The translations under genes and the position numbers were made by a program. Shown one piece after another: positions 25,446-33,921 of a stretch of DNA of 64,000 nucleotides; position 1 is the stretch's first letter, and the number at the start of each line of letters is the position of its first letter. This stretch comes from Magnetospirillum sp. 64-120. Lineage in GTDB: Bacteria; Pseudomonadota; Alphaproteobacteria; Rhodospirillales; Magnetospirillaceae. The stretch is from assembly GCA_001898825.1 (NCBI GenBank), contig MKVK01000014.1, positions 1 through 64,000 on the forward strand, in the 5' to 3' direction. The notes below the pieces were generated by a model that did no database searches, was not told where the DNA came from, and worked only from the letters and a program-made list of their open reading frames with translations.

Positions 25446-25985
25446 ATGTCCAGAACCATCCTTCCCCTGATTGCCGCCGACGTCTCTCTGATGGCCCGGC
25501 AAATGACCCGCGAGCTGGAAAGCTGCAACGGCAGCCCAAGCCATGTGCAGATGCTCAATATGCTGTCCCGCGCGGCCGGTTTCCGTAATTTCCAGCACCT
25601 CAAGGCGCAATGGGACGCCCAGGACCGCCTGTCCCATCCCCCGCCCCCTGTCGAAGCGGTGGACCATCGCCGGGTGCTGCGCGTCAGCCGTCATTTCGAC
25701 GAAGACGGGAAATTGCTGCGCTGGCCGAAAAAATCCAGCGAGCGCCTTTTGTGTCTGTGGGTGATGTGGTCGTCGATGCCAGCCGGAAAAACCCTGTCGG
25801 AAGCGGAAACCAACGCCATCCTCGGGGAACGCCATCATTTCGGCGACCATGCCTTGCTGCGGCGCTGGCTTTGCGATCTGAAGATGATGGAACGCACCGT
25901 CGACGGCCGCATCTATCGCCGGATCGAAAGCCGGCCACCGGCCGACGCCCGTGCCTTGATCCGCCATCTTCGGGGCAAGCCCTGA
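25446..25985 (+). CDS. DUF2087 domain protein
   Basis: 179 residues. The C-terminal part (about 85-165) fits DUF2087: RHFDEDGKLLRWPKK, then an alternating helix region, HHFGDHALLRRWL and MMERTVDGRIYRR. It is winged-helix-like and thought to bind nucleic acid. The N-terminal part has SHVQMLNMLSRAAGFRNFQHL, a pattern seen in other short regulators. The exact role is unknown. The start lies in AGGATAAGTC-ATG, and the 260 bases before it hold only the cbbP terminator and no convincing gene. Confidence 0.75.
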   Translation: MSRTILPLIAADVSLMARQMTRELESCNGSPSHVQMLNMLSRAAGFRNFQHLKAQWDAQDRLSHPPPPVEAVDHRRVLRVSRHFDEDGKLLRWPKKSSERLLCLWVMWSSMPAGKTLSEAETNAILGERHHFGDHALLRRWLCDLKMMERTVDGRIYRRIESRPPADARALIRHLRGKP

Positions 25986-25991
25986 AGAATC

Positions 25992-26023
25992 GGGGGGAGC
26001 GTTGGGGGCGCTCCCCCCTTTTT
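25992..26023 (+). terminator. Intrinsic terminator of the DUF2087 gene (hairpin 1 of six)
   Basis: A perfect 10-bp stem GGGGGGAGCG / CGCTCCCCCC with loop TTGGGGG, followed by five T. Position and form are those of a strong Rho-independent terminator, and it is also the first member of the stem-loop array that follows. Confidence 0.85.
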
Positions 26024-26250
26024 CCTGTCGCCTTCGGCGGCTGGGGTTAGCCGCCGAAGGCGATGGGAGATGGAGGAAGAACGTTTGGGGGCCGTTCTCC
26101 CTCCCAGGGAAATTGCGCCGTACTGGGGTTCGGGGACGTAAAGCGCAACTTCCCTTTTCGCATCAGGTCGAGAGAGGCCCCGTTGGGGGCGAGGCCTCTC
26201 TCCCACATCTGCCGCTACGTTTGGGGTTCGGGGACATGGCGGCAGACGTG
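25992..26250 (+). repeat. Array of six successive stem-loops with G-rich loops
   Basis: Six hairpins follow each other: 25992-26018 (10-bp stem, loop TTGGGGG); 26028-26063 (perfect 15-bp stem, loop GGGGTT); 26072-26104 (11 of 12 pairs, loop TTTGGGGGC); 26107-26154 (11 of 12, loop with CTGGGGTTCGGGG); 26170-26202 (perfect 10-bp outer stem, loop TTGGGGG); 26204-26250 (11 of 12, loop with TTGGGGTTCGGGG). The stems share no sequence while the loops do. The array fills the whole 271-base gap between two convergent genes and holds no gene I would support. Confidence 0.8.
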
Positions 26251-26257
26251 TTTGGTG

Positions 26258-27991
26258 TCAGGCGGCGAAAACCTCCCTGTCTTCGACGGCTTTCGCGTCA
26301 GCCACCGGCAACGAAAAACTGAAGATGCTGCCCTGCCCCGGGTTGGACTGGACCCACACGCGCCCGCCCATGTGTTCGACCATGCGGCGCACGATGGCCA
26401 GACCGATGCCGGTACCGCCCTCGCCGCCCTGGATACCGGACAGGCGATGGAAGATCTCGAACAGCTTGACGCGGTCGCGGGCGTCGATGCCGACACCGTT
26501 GTCGGCCACCGAAAACACTTGGCTGTCGCCGTCGCGCCGGGCGCTGACCCGGATCACTGGACGCCGGCCGTCAGCCGCATAGCGGATGGCGTTATCCAGC
26601 AATTGGGTGAAAATCTCGGTCAGCGCCTTTTCGTCGACCATGACCTGGGGCAACGGCTCAACCACGATGGTGGCGTTGGCTTGGTGGATGACCTCGCTCA
26701 GACGGTCCATGGCGCTGGTTATCGCCGCCCCGCTGTTGACCGGTTCTTCCACGGCGGGGATTTGGTCGACGGCGACGAAGCTTTCCAGATCCTTGACCAA
26801 CTTGCGCATGCGCTGGGCGCCGTCAACCACATGGGCCATGTAGTCCCGGCCTTCATCGTCCAAAGCCGACGAAGCGTGGCTGGACAACAGCTGGGCATAG
26901 GCCACCACCCGGCGCAAAGGTTCCTGCAGGTCGTGGGCGGCGACTTCGGCGATGCGTTCCAGATCGGCCACATAGCGGCGCAGACGGGCCCGGCTGGCCA
27001 GCAACTCGGACTTTTTCACCGCCAGGTCGGCGGCGATGGCTTCCTGGGTGCGCACCAGTCGATAAAGCACCATCAAAGCCGCGCCCAAGGCCAGGGTCAC
27101 CGCGCCGCCCAAGGCCAGATGCCAGACCACGGATTCGTCGAAAGAGGTCAGAACCTCGGCCCTGGAACGCCCCACCATCAGCGACAGCGGCACGCTGGAC
27201 AGCGGGCGCACGCTAATCAGCCGTTCCTGGCCGTCGAACGGACCACAACTGTCCATGGTCACGGTCTGGCGGTTCTGCACGGCGTCCCGTAACAGGCCAC
27301 CTTCCAGGCTTTGCCCCAGATACTTGCCGCCACCGTTGGACACCACCCGGGCGATGCCGTCACTGCCCACCAGGGCGATGGCGCCGTCCAGGCCGGTGTC
27401 GATGGTGCTGTAGAACTCGCCCAGGTAATTGGGATCGAGCGAAATCACCAGCACCCCGGCGAAATTCCCGGCGCGGTCGTCCAGGCGGCGCGTAAGCTGG
27501 ATCGACCACTTGCCCGACGCCCGGCCCAGGACCGGCTTGCTGACGAACAACTGGTCAGGGCCGCCTTGGCGATGGACGCGGAAGTGTTCGCGGTCGGACA
27601 AATCCATGCTTTTGAAGCCGGGGACGTTGCTGTCGGCCAACCAGCCGTTAGCGTCGATACGGGCGATCTGCACCGACACCCGCTTCAGGATGACGCTGTT
27701 GGCCACCGAACGGTTCAGGTCGAAACGTTCGGGGGCTTGCTGAAACTCGGCCCGCAGATAAAGCAGGGTCTGATCCAGGCCGGCGATGGTGCGTTGGATA
27801 TGTTCGTCGAAGGCACGGGCCAGGTTGGCGGTGTCCGACCGCGCCGCCGCCAGGACGCGGCGATGTTCCGACACCAGGCTGACGACGATGGCCACCCACA
27901 CCAGGACCAGCAGGATGGCGCCGAACAAGGCGACGGCACGGGCTGCCCGCACCTTCATGGCACCGCGGGTGAAGGACGAAATCGTGTTCAC
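26258..27991 (-). CDS. Sensor histidine kinase with periplasmic Cache-like domain
   Basis: About 577 residues from a GTG with GGAGAAGAGGGG upstream. Two membrane helices (VALFGAILLVLVWVAIVVSL near the start and LALGGAVTLALGAALMVLY near 290) flank a periplasmic domain of Cache/PDC type (LVISLDPNYLGEFYSTID). The kinase core has VAAHDLQEPLRRV with the phospho-His, LLDNAIRYA, VADNGVGI and GTGIGLAIVRR. It is divergent from the OmpR-type regulator at 28282, which is the likely partner. Cache domains sense small molecules; the ligand is unknown. Confidence 0.87.
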   Translation of the reverse strand: MNTISSFTRGAMKVRAARAVALFGAILLVLVWVAIVVSLVSEHRRVLAAARSDTANLARAFDEHIQRTIAGLDQTLLYLRAEFQQAPERFDLNRSVANSVILKRVSVQIARIDANGWLADSNVPGFKSMDLSDREHFRVHRQGGPDQLFVSKPVLGRASGKWSIQLTRRLDDRAGNFAGVLVISLDPNYLGEFYSTIDTGLDGAIALVGSDGIARVVSNGGGKYLGQSLEGGLLRDAVQNRQTVTMDSCGPFDGQERLISVRPLSSVPLSLMVGRSRAEVLTSFDESVVWHLALGGAVTLALGAALMVLYRLVRTQEAIAADLAVKKSELLASRARLRRYVADLERIAEVAAHDLQEPLRRVVAYAQLLSSHASSALDDEGRDYMAHVVDGAQRMRKLVKDLESFVAVDQIPAVEEPVNSGAAITSAMDRLSEVIHQANATIVVEPLPQVMVDEKALTEIFTQLLDNAIRYAADGRRPVIRVSARRDGDSQVFSVADNGVGIDARDRVKLFEIFHRLSGIQGGEGGTGIGLAIVRRMVEHMGGRVWVQSNPGQGSIFSFSLPVADAKAVEDREVFAA

Positions 27992-28281
27992 CCCCTCTTC
28001 TCCGGCAAAGGATTGGCCGCCGCCTTGGACTGCCGGCCACGGCCGGAATCCAACGCCCATCCCTGTGCGGCGGCGGCCGTCCCGGAGACCGGGACATGGG
28101 GTAATTGATCAATGCGCCCCGACATGGTCAGGCCGAACCTCCAGAATTGCTGCACATACTTATAACTGCCCCCTTTCAATGGAATTTCGGGTGTGCTTGA
28201 ATTCGTGTGAAACGTCGCATGAACGGGGTGTAAACACCCCAAAGGGACAAGGCATCGTCCCGCAACCAGAGGAGAGAGCAG

Positions 28282-28992
28282 GTGAACGGACCCGCCAAGG
28301 CCCACGTCCTTATCGTCGAGGACGAACCGGTCACCCGTGCCAAACTAGCAGCCCATCTGGTTTCTGAAGGTTTCCAGGTCAGCGAGGCCGCCGACGCCCG
28401 CGACATGCGCACCATCGTGTCGCGCACCGTGCCCGACGTGGTGTTGCTGGACATCAACCTGCCCGACGAAAGCGGCCTGATCCTGGCCCGCGACCTGCGC
28501 GCCAAGTCGTCGGTGGGCATCATCCTGGTCACCGCCCGCCAGGACGAGACCGACCGCATCGTAGGCCTGGAACTGGGCGCCGACGACTACATCACCAAAC
28601 CGTTCAACGCCCGCGAGCTGGCGGTCAGGGTGCGCAACCTGATCCGCCGCGTCGCCCCCAGCATGGCGGCCGAGCGTCAGGCCAGCGGCGTCTACAGCTT
28701 TTCCGGCTGGAAGCTGGATTGCGATGCCCGTCAATTGATGTCGCCCATGGGGGAATCGGTGCGGCTGACCCGGGGCGAATTCGACGTCCTGGCCGCCCTG
28801 GCCCGCAATGCCGGTCGTGCGCTGACCCGCGACCAGTTGCTGGACCTGACCCAGCATGACGGCGAAGCGGTGATCGACCGCACCATCGACGTGCTGGTCG
28901 GCCGTCTGCGCCGCAAGATCGAAGCCGACCCCAAGCACCCCGCCATCATCGTCACGGTTCACGGCATCGGCTATCGCCTCGCCGGTTCGTGA
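28282..28992 (+). CDS. OmpR-family response regulator
   Basis: 236 residues. The receiver (Asp57 in VVLLDINLP; Lys in YITKPFN) is followed by a winged-helix DNA-binding domain (FDVLAALARNAGRALTRDQLLDL, shown in part by GRALTRDQLLDL; RTIDVLVGRLRRKIE; GIGYRLAG). It starts at GTG, with AGGAGAG about 8 bases upstream. It stands head to head with the Cache kinase across about 290 bases that hold a long AT-richer leader. It resembles TorR/ArcA-type regulators; targets are unknown. It converges with the hybrid kinase, 6 bases away. Confidence 0.92.
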   Translation: MNGPAKAHVLIVEDEPVTRAKLAAHLVSEGFQVSEAADARDMRTIVSRTVPDVVLLDINLPDESGLILARDLRAKSSVGIILVTARQDETDRIVGLELGADDYITKPFNARELAVRVRNLIRRVAPSMAAERQASGVYSFSGWKLDCDARQLMSPMGESVRLTRGEFDVLAALARNAGRALTRDQLLDLTQHDGEAVIDRTIDVLVGRLRRKIEADPKHPAIIVTVHGIGYRLAGS

Positions 28993-28998
28993 GGGTCC

Positions 28999-30891
28999 CT
29001 AAACCACCACTTCGTTCAGCGCCTTCAACGAGCGTTCCCACAATTCGCCAAGGTCCTTGGCCAGGTCAAGGGCCTGGCCATCGCGGGCGCGGGCGGCGTT
29101 TTCGATGGCCCGGCAACGGGCCGCCAAGGCCACCAGATGCAGGCTGGACGCCGCCGAGGCCAAGCGGTGCACGTTCGGCCCCAATCCTTCCAGATCGCCG
29201 GCCGCGGCGCGGATCATGGCGGATTCCAGGTCCTGCACCGAGGTTTTGCCGAACAGGTCGACAAAGCCCCGCATGCGTTCGTGCCCCAGATCGCGCATGT
29301 CTGCCAACAGGTCGGGCAGGTTGACCAGGGCCGGCCCCGATCCAGCGGCACGGGCGGCGCTTTGGCGGGAACCGCACAGGATTCCGGCCACTTCCTCGAC
29401 CCGGAACGGCTTGGCCAGACAGCCGTCGATGCCCGCCTCGCGCCAGGCCCGGACGTCCTGTTCCACCGGATTGGCGGTCAACAGCCAGATGTGCTGGGCC
29501 GGGTCGGCACCGGGAAGCGCCCGCAGCCGCCGTGCTACTTCCAACCCGTCCATGTCGGGCATGTGACGGTCCAGCAACACCAGATCGAAACGCTTTTTAC
29601 GGGCCTGTTCCAGGGCGGTGGGACCGTCGGCGGCGGTGACCACGTGGTGGCCGTGCCGTTCCAAAAGGCCGGACGCCACCTGCAGGTTCACCGCGTTGTC
29701 GTCCACCAGCAGCACGTCATGGGGCTGCACCGCCTGGACTTCCGGCTCGGCCTTGTTCAGCATGGCCGCCTGGTTGGCCGGGTCAGCGAAGGGGATCAGG
29801 AACCAGAACCGCGTCCCCTGCCCCGGGATGCTTTCGAAACCGATGGAACCGCCCATCAGGGTGACCAGACGCTTGCAGATGGCCAGACCCAGACCGGCAC
29901 CGCCATAACGCCGAGCCACCGACGAATCGGCCTGGCTGAATTCGTTGAACAAGATGTCGCGGGCTTCTTCCGGGATGCCGATGCCGGTATCGGACACCGA
30001 GATGCGGACCGCGCCTTCGGGTTCCACCGGCTCGACCTCGATCATCACCGAACCGTGGTCGGTGAACTTGATGGCGTTGCCCACCAGATTCAGCAGCACC
30101 TGACGCAGGCGCAGCGGGTCGCCGACTACGTCGCGGCGCACTTCCGGCGGGAAACGGCAGCCCAGGGTCAGGCCCTTGTCGGCGGCGCGCGGCGCCATCA
30201 GCAGGCGGATGTCCTCGACCATGTTCAACAGGTCGAAGGCGGCGCTTTCCAGGGTCAGCCCCTCGGCTTCCAGGCGCGAGAAATCCAAGATGTCGTTGAC
30301 CAGCCCCAGCAGCAGTTCGCCCGACGACACCACGGTTTCGGCGAACACCTTCTGACGCTGGTCCAAAGGGGTGTCCAGCAGCAGCCGCGCCATGCCCAGG
30401 ATGCCGTTCAGCGGCGTGCGAATCTCGTGGCCGACGGTGGCCAGGAACAGCGACTTGGCCTGCGCCGCTTCTTCCGCCTTGTCGCGGGCTTCGCGCAGGG
30501 CCTGTTCGGCGTTCTTGCGCTCCACCGCGTAGCGCACCACGCGGGACAGGATGAAGCCGTCGTCGCGCCCCTTGACCAGATAGTCCTGGGCGCCATGCTT
30601 CAGCGCGTCGATGGCCTGGGAATCGTCGTCGTTGCCGGTCAGCACCACCACGGCGACGTCGGGGGCGGCGTCGGTCAGTGCCTTCAGGGTTTCCAGCCCC
30701 GACGAATCGGGCAGCGACAAATCGGCCAGAACCACGTTGAAGCCGCCCTGGGCGATACGTTCCAGGGCTTGCCCCAGACGCGAGCAGATTTCCACCGAAA
30801 ACGCCGTGCGCGGGGCCTTGCGCAGCATCAGGTCGACCAGCCGGGCGTCGGCCGGATCGTCTTCCAGCAACAGAACCCGGATGGCGTTCAT
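28999..30891 (-). CDS. Hybrid histidine kinase: REC-HisKA-ATPase-REC-HPt
   Basis: 630 residues with no membrane segment, so cytoplasmic. An N-terminal receiver (Asp57 in VVLADLSLP) is followed by the kinase core ([53 protein letters not shown]). A second receiver ([24 protein letters not shown]) and a C-terminal HPt ([14 protein letters not shown]) complete it. A whole phosphorelay is thus in one chain, with an input receiver in front. It overlaps the regulator at 30888 by 4 bases (ATGA), and that gene overlaps the kinase at 31331, so the three form one operon. Confidence 0.92.
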   Translation of the reverse strand: MNAIRVLLLEDDPADARLVDLMLRKAPRTAFSVEICSRLGQALERIAQGGFNVVLADLSLPDSSGLETLKALTDAAPDVAVVVLTGNDDDSQAIDALKHGAQDYLVKGRDDGFILSRVVRYAVERKNAEQALREARDKAEEAAQAKSLFLATVGHEIRTPLNGILGMARLLLDTPLDQRQKVFAETVVSSGELLLGLVNDILDFSRLEAEGLTLESAAFDLLNMVEDIRLLMAPRAADKGLTLGCRFPPEVRRDVVGDPLRLRQVLLNLVGNAIKFTDHGSVMIEVEPVEPEGAVRISVSDTGIGIPEEARDILFNEFSQADSSVARRYGGAGLGLAICKRLVTLMGGSIGFESIPGQGTRFWFLIPFADPANQAAMLNKAEPEVQAVQPHDVLLVDDNAVNLQVASGLLERHGHHVVTAADGPTALEQARKKRFDLVLLDRHMPDMDGLEVARRLRALPGADPAQHIWLLTANPVEQDVRAWREAGIDGCLAKPFRVEEVAGILCGSRQSAARAAGSGPALVNLPDLLADMRDLGHERMRGFVDLFGKTSVQDLESAMIRAAAGDLEGLGPNVHRLASAASSLHLVALAARCRAIENAARARDGQALDLAKDLGELWERSLKALNEVVV

Positions 30892-31334
30892 GGTCCGGCC
30901 GGCAGACGCACCACGTCGAACCAATAGGTTTCCATGGTGTGGATATGATGGGTGAAGTCGTCGGCATCCATGGGTTTGCTGACGAAGGAATTGGCCCCCA
31001 GCTGATAGCTGCGGACCACGTCGCGTTCAGCTTCCGAAGTGGACAAGATGACCACCGGAATGCCGCACAGCATCGGGTCGGACTTGATTTCCTGCAGGAT
31101 TTCATGACCCGAGCGACCGGGCAGGTTCAGGTCCAGGAAGATCAGATGCGGACGCGGGGCGTTGGCGAAATCGGCACCGATGCGGCGCAGGAAACCAAAC
31201 GCCTCGGTATAGTCCTTGGCATGATGAAGGGTCACCGGATGCCGGCCCTTGCGCAGCGCGATACGCACCAAGCCGGCGTCGGCCAGGTCGTCTTCAACCA
31301 GCAAAATGTTGTAATTGCCTTCGACTTTGTTCAT
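30888..31334 (-). CDS. Single-domain response regulator (Rcp1-type)
   Basis: 148 residues, receiver only: [14 protein letters not shown], phospho-Asp in [22 protein letters not shown] and the Lys in FVSKPMD, ending with the YWFDVVRLP tail typical of regulators paired with phytochrome-like kinases. It lies between two kinases, overlapping both by 4 bases, and so probably carries phosphate between the membrane kinase upstream and the hybrid downstream. It is a paralogue of the regulator at 4186. Confidence 0.92.
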   Translation of the reverse strand: MNKVEGNYNILLVEDDLADAGLVRIALRKGRHPVTLHHAKDYTEAFGFLRRIGADFANAPRPHLIFLDLNLPGRSGHEILQEIKSDPMLCGIPVVILSTSEAERDVVRSYQLGANSFVSKPMDADDFTHHIHTMETYWFDVVRLPAGP

Positions 31335-33418
31335 CGCCCGTCTTCCCGCAAGCCTTCAAACTCGGCTAAATCCCCATGGCCCGCAAGCGATAAGTTATTG
31401 CCCCCCAGGGCGGCGGCCAGACGGCGCATCTTTGGCCAGGTGAAACGGAAGGTGGCGCCGCCCTGGTCGTTGCCCTCGCACCAGATGGCGCCGCCTTGGC
31501 GTTCGACGATCTTGCGGCAGATGGCCAGGCCGATGCCGGTGCCTTCGTATTCGTGGCGCCCGTGCAGACGTTGGAAGATGCCAAAGGCCCGTTCGCGGTG
31601 CTCGGGGGCGATACCGATGCCGTTGTCGGCGACGCTGAACTCCCATTGCAACCCCTGGTCGACACACTCCAGGACGATATCCGGCAACTGGTCGGGCTTG
31701 CGATATTTCAGGGCGTTGCCGATCAGGTTCTGGAACAGCCGCGTCATTTCCCCGGCATCGCCCTCGATCACCGGCAAAGTGTCGGGAACCCTGATCTGGG
31801 CGTGGGTTTCGTCGATTTCCGCCTGCAGGTCCAACAGCGACAGGTCAACCATCCGCCCCGAATCGATGGGGCCGTCGGCAACCCGGCGGCCGACGCGGGA
31901 ATAAGCCAGAAGGTCGGTGATCAGGCTGTCCATGCGCTTGACGCCGTCGCGGATGAAATCCATGAACTCGCGGGTTTCGTCGTCCAGCTTGTCCTCGATG
32001 GAATCCTCGATCAGGCTCAGATAGGACCGTACGGTACGCAGCGGCTGCCGCAAGTCGTGCGACGCCACATAGGCGAATTGTTCCAGTTCCTCGTTGGATC
32101 GTTTCAGGTCGCGGACCACGCCGTCCAACTGATCTTCCATGCGCTTGCGTTCGGTGATGTCCTGAAGCGTGGCGTCCACCCGGATCGGCGTACCCTGGCC
32201 GTCACGGGCCACTTCGGCGCGGAACTGCGCCACCCGTTCGGCCCCGTCGCCGCGGATGATACGGAAATCCAGCACCACCCGGCCCGATCCGGGTTGCAGC
32301 GCGTCGGCCATCACCCGCGCCAAAGCGGGGCGGTCGTCGGGATGGACGCGGTCGAAGAACACCTGACGGCTGGGGGCAACGTCGGCCGGGCTTAGCCCCA
32401 GGATGGCGTGGAACTGATCCGACCATTGCTGGCGGTTTTCCCCCGGCTGCCAAATGGCGCTGCCCACTTGGGCCACGCGTTCGGCATTGGTCAAAAGCGC
32501 CTGACTGCGCCGGTCCAAATCGCGATAGGCGCTTTGAAGACGTTCGACCATGCCGGCGAAGGCCTTGCCCAGGCGGGCGATTTCGTCTTCCCCCTCGACA
32601 TGGAAGCGCCCGCCCGCCCCCACCGCCGCGCCGGCGTCGAAATCAAAGGACGAGGCCGCGTCGGCCAGACCGGAAAGCGTGCGGGTCAGCCGCCGGCTGG
32701 TCACCACCGCCAGGGCCAGCACCAAGGCGATGGCCACCGCCCCCATCAGCGACAGCACCAAGGCGTAACGCCCCAGCGGCAGGTCCAGGGAATCGCCGCC
32801 GATTCCGGCCCGTACCACCAACTGGCCCCGCCCGAATCCCTGCGGCAGACGCACCTCGGCTTCCGCCACCTGCCAGTCGGGGCCGGGCGGACTGCCGATG
32901 GCCGTCTGCGCCGTCAAGCCGCCGACACGGATCAGCAATTCGCCATGGCCGCCACCCGCCAGGGCCGACGCCAGACTGGACAGGGTCACGCCGAGGATCA
33001 GCGGCGGAGCCTTGTCCACCGGCAGCAGCATTTCGATGCGGCCGCCCAGGTCCGGTGTCAGACGCCCCACGGGGTTGCCCAGAATGGTGGCCGACTTGCT
33101 CCAATCCCCCGGACTGGTGGGGTCGAAAGTACGGATTTCCACCTCGACGCCGCCGACGGTCAGCCGTTCGGTGGTCCCCACCGCCAAGCGGCGCTCCGCC
33201 ACCGTGCTGACCACCGATTCGAACAGACTCGAGACGTGCAAGGCCTGGGCCCGGGCCAGTTCCGCCACCTGCCGCGCCGCCTGGTCGCGCATCATCCCCG
33301 ATGCCACCACCCAGGCGCCGATACCGGTGCACACCACGAAGAACAGCGCCAGCGCCGAGGTGGCAGCCGCCACCCGTGTCGAAAGCCGCTGACTGAGTTT
33401 GGCAAGCACGATAAGCAC
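31331..33418 (-). CDS. Membrane sensor histidine kinase with HAMP and PAS domains
   Basis: 695 residues. There is a membrane helix at about 17-40, a periplasmic region of about 180 residues, a second helix (LVLSLMGAVAIALVLALAVV), HAMP (about 245-300) and a PAS domain with its PAC tail (RVDATLQDITERKRME). The kinase core has YVASHDLRQPLRTVRSYL, NLIGNALKYR, VADNGIGI and GTGIGLAICRKI. It starts at GTG 33418; a second GTG 9 bases on is possible. It heads a coupled three-gene operon with a single-domain regulator and a hybrid kinase, and is divergent from the Nudix gene. Confidence 0.88.
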   Translation of the reverse strand: MLIVLAKLSQRLSTRVAAATSALALFFVVCTGIGAWVVASGMMRDQAARQVAELARAQALHVSSLFESVVSTVAERRLAVGTTERLTVGGVEVEIRTFDPTSPGDWSKSATILGNPVGRLTPDLGGRIEMLLPVDKAPPLILGVTLSSLASALAGGGHGELLIRVGGLTAQTAIGSPPGPDWQVAEAEVRLPQGFGRGQLVVRAGIGGDSLDLPLGRYALVLSLMGAVAIALVLALAVVTSRRLTRTLSGLADAASSFDFDAGAAVGAGGRFHVEGEDEIARLGKAFAGMVERLQSAYRDLDRRSQALLTNAERVAQVGSAIWQPGENRQQWSDQFHAILGLSPADVAPSRQVFFDRVHPDDRPALARVMADALQPGSGRVVLDFRIIRGDGAERVAQFRAEVARDGQGTPIRVDATLQDITERKRMEDQLDGVVRDLKRSNEELEQFAYVASHDLRQPLRTVRSYLSLIEDSIEDKLDDETREFMDFIRDGVKRMDSLITDLLAYSRVGRRVADGPIDSGRMVDLSLLDLQAEIDETHAQIRVPDTLPVIEGDAGEMTRLFQNLIGNALKYRKPDQLPDIVLECVDQGLQWEFSVADNGIGIAPEHRERAFGIFQRLHGRHEYEGTGIGLAICRKIVERQGGAIWCEGNDQGGATFRFTWPKMRRLAAALGGNNLSLAGHGDLAEFEGLREDGR

Positions 33419-33489
33419 TATCCGAAGGTTTCGGCTGACATGACCATAGTTCTAGCCAAGCCCACCAGCAAGCTTGCTATAGTGCCGTC

Positions 33490-33921
33490 ATGAGCCGTGA
33501 CTACCCATCCCATCCGCTGCCCGCGATCCTGGCCGCCGTGGTCCGTGACGGACGTTTGGCGCTGGTGCAGCGGGACAAGGAAAGCCCACCCCGGCGCTGG
33601 GGGCTGCCGGGGGGCTTGGTCGAATTGGGGGAAAGCCCGGCCCAGGCGGCCCAGCGGGAAATGTTCGAGGAAACCGGCATCGTCGTCCAGGCCGGCCCGA
33701 TCATCGACACCTTCGACATGATCCTGCGCGACGACCGGGGGCTGGTGCGCAACCATTTCCTGATCCTGGTGGTGGAATGCCAATGGCTGGCGGGCGACGG
33801 CGGTGCCGCCAGCGACGCCTGCGCCTTTGGCTGGTTCGACCGTGCCGCCATCGCCGGATTGGAGCACGTTCACGACAACCTGCCCCGACTGGCAGACCTG
33901 TTGCTGGGAAAGACATCATGA
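33490..33921 (+). CDS. Nudix hydrolase (ADP-ribose pyrophosphatase-like)
   Basis: 143 residues. The Nudix box is complete: GGLVELGESPAQAAQREMFEETGI in part reads GESPAQAAQREMFEETGI, with the metal-binding REMFEE core. It is preceded by RRWGLPGG. Such enzymes cut nucleoside diphosphates linked to another group; the substrate is not evident from sequence. Its TGA overlaps the ATG of the next gene, so the two are translationally coupled. Confidence 0.9.
   Translation: MSRDYPSHPLPAILAAVVRDGRLALVQRDKESPPRRWGLPGGLVELGESPAQAAQREMFEETGIVVQAGPIIDTFDMILRDDRGLVRNHFLILVVECQWLAGDGGAASDACAFGWFDRAAIAGLEHVHDNLPRLADLLLGKTS

Noticed and set aside
25913-26206. Minus-strand ORF of about 97 codons across the stem-loop array
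   Set aside because: It spans the 3' end of DUF2087 and several hairpins; residues are low-complexity Pro/Arg/Gly and no start signal is seen.
25992-26250. Possible CRISPR or integron attC array in the stem-loop run
   Set aside because: Stems differ completely, there is no constant repeat or spacer, and no integrase or cassette genes are nearby.
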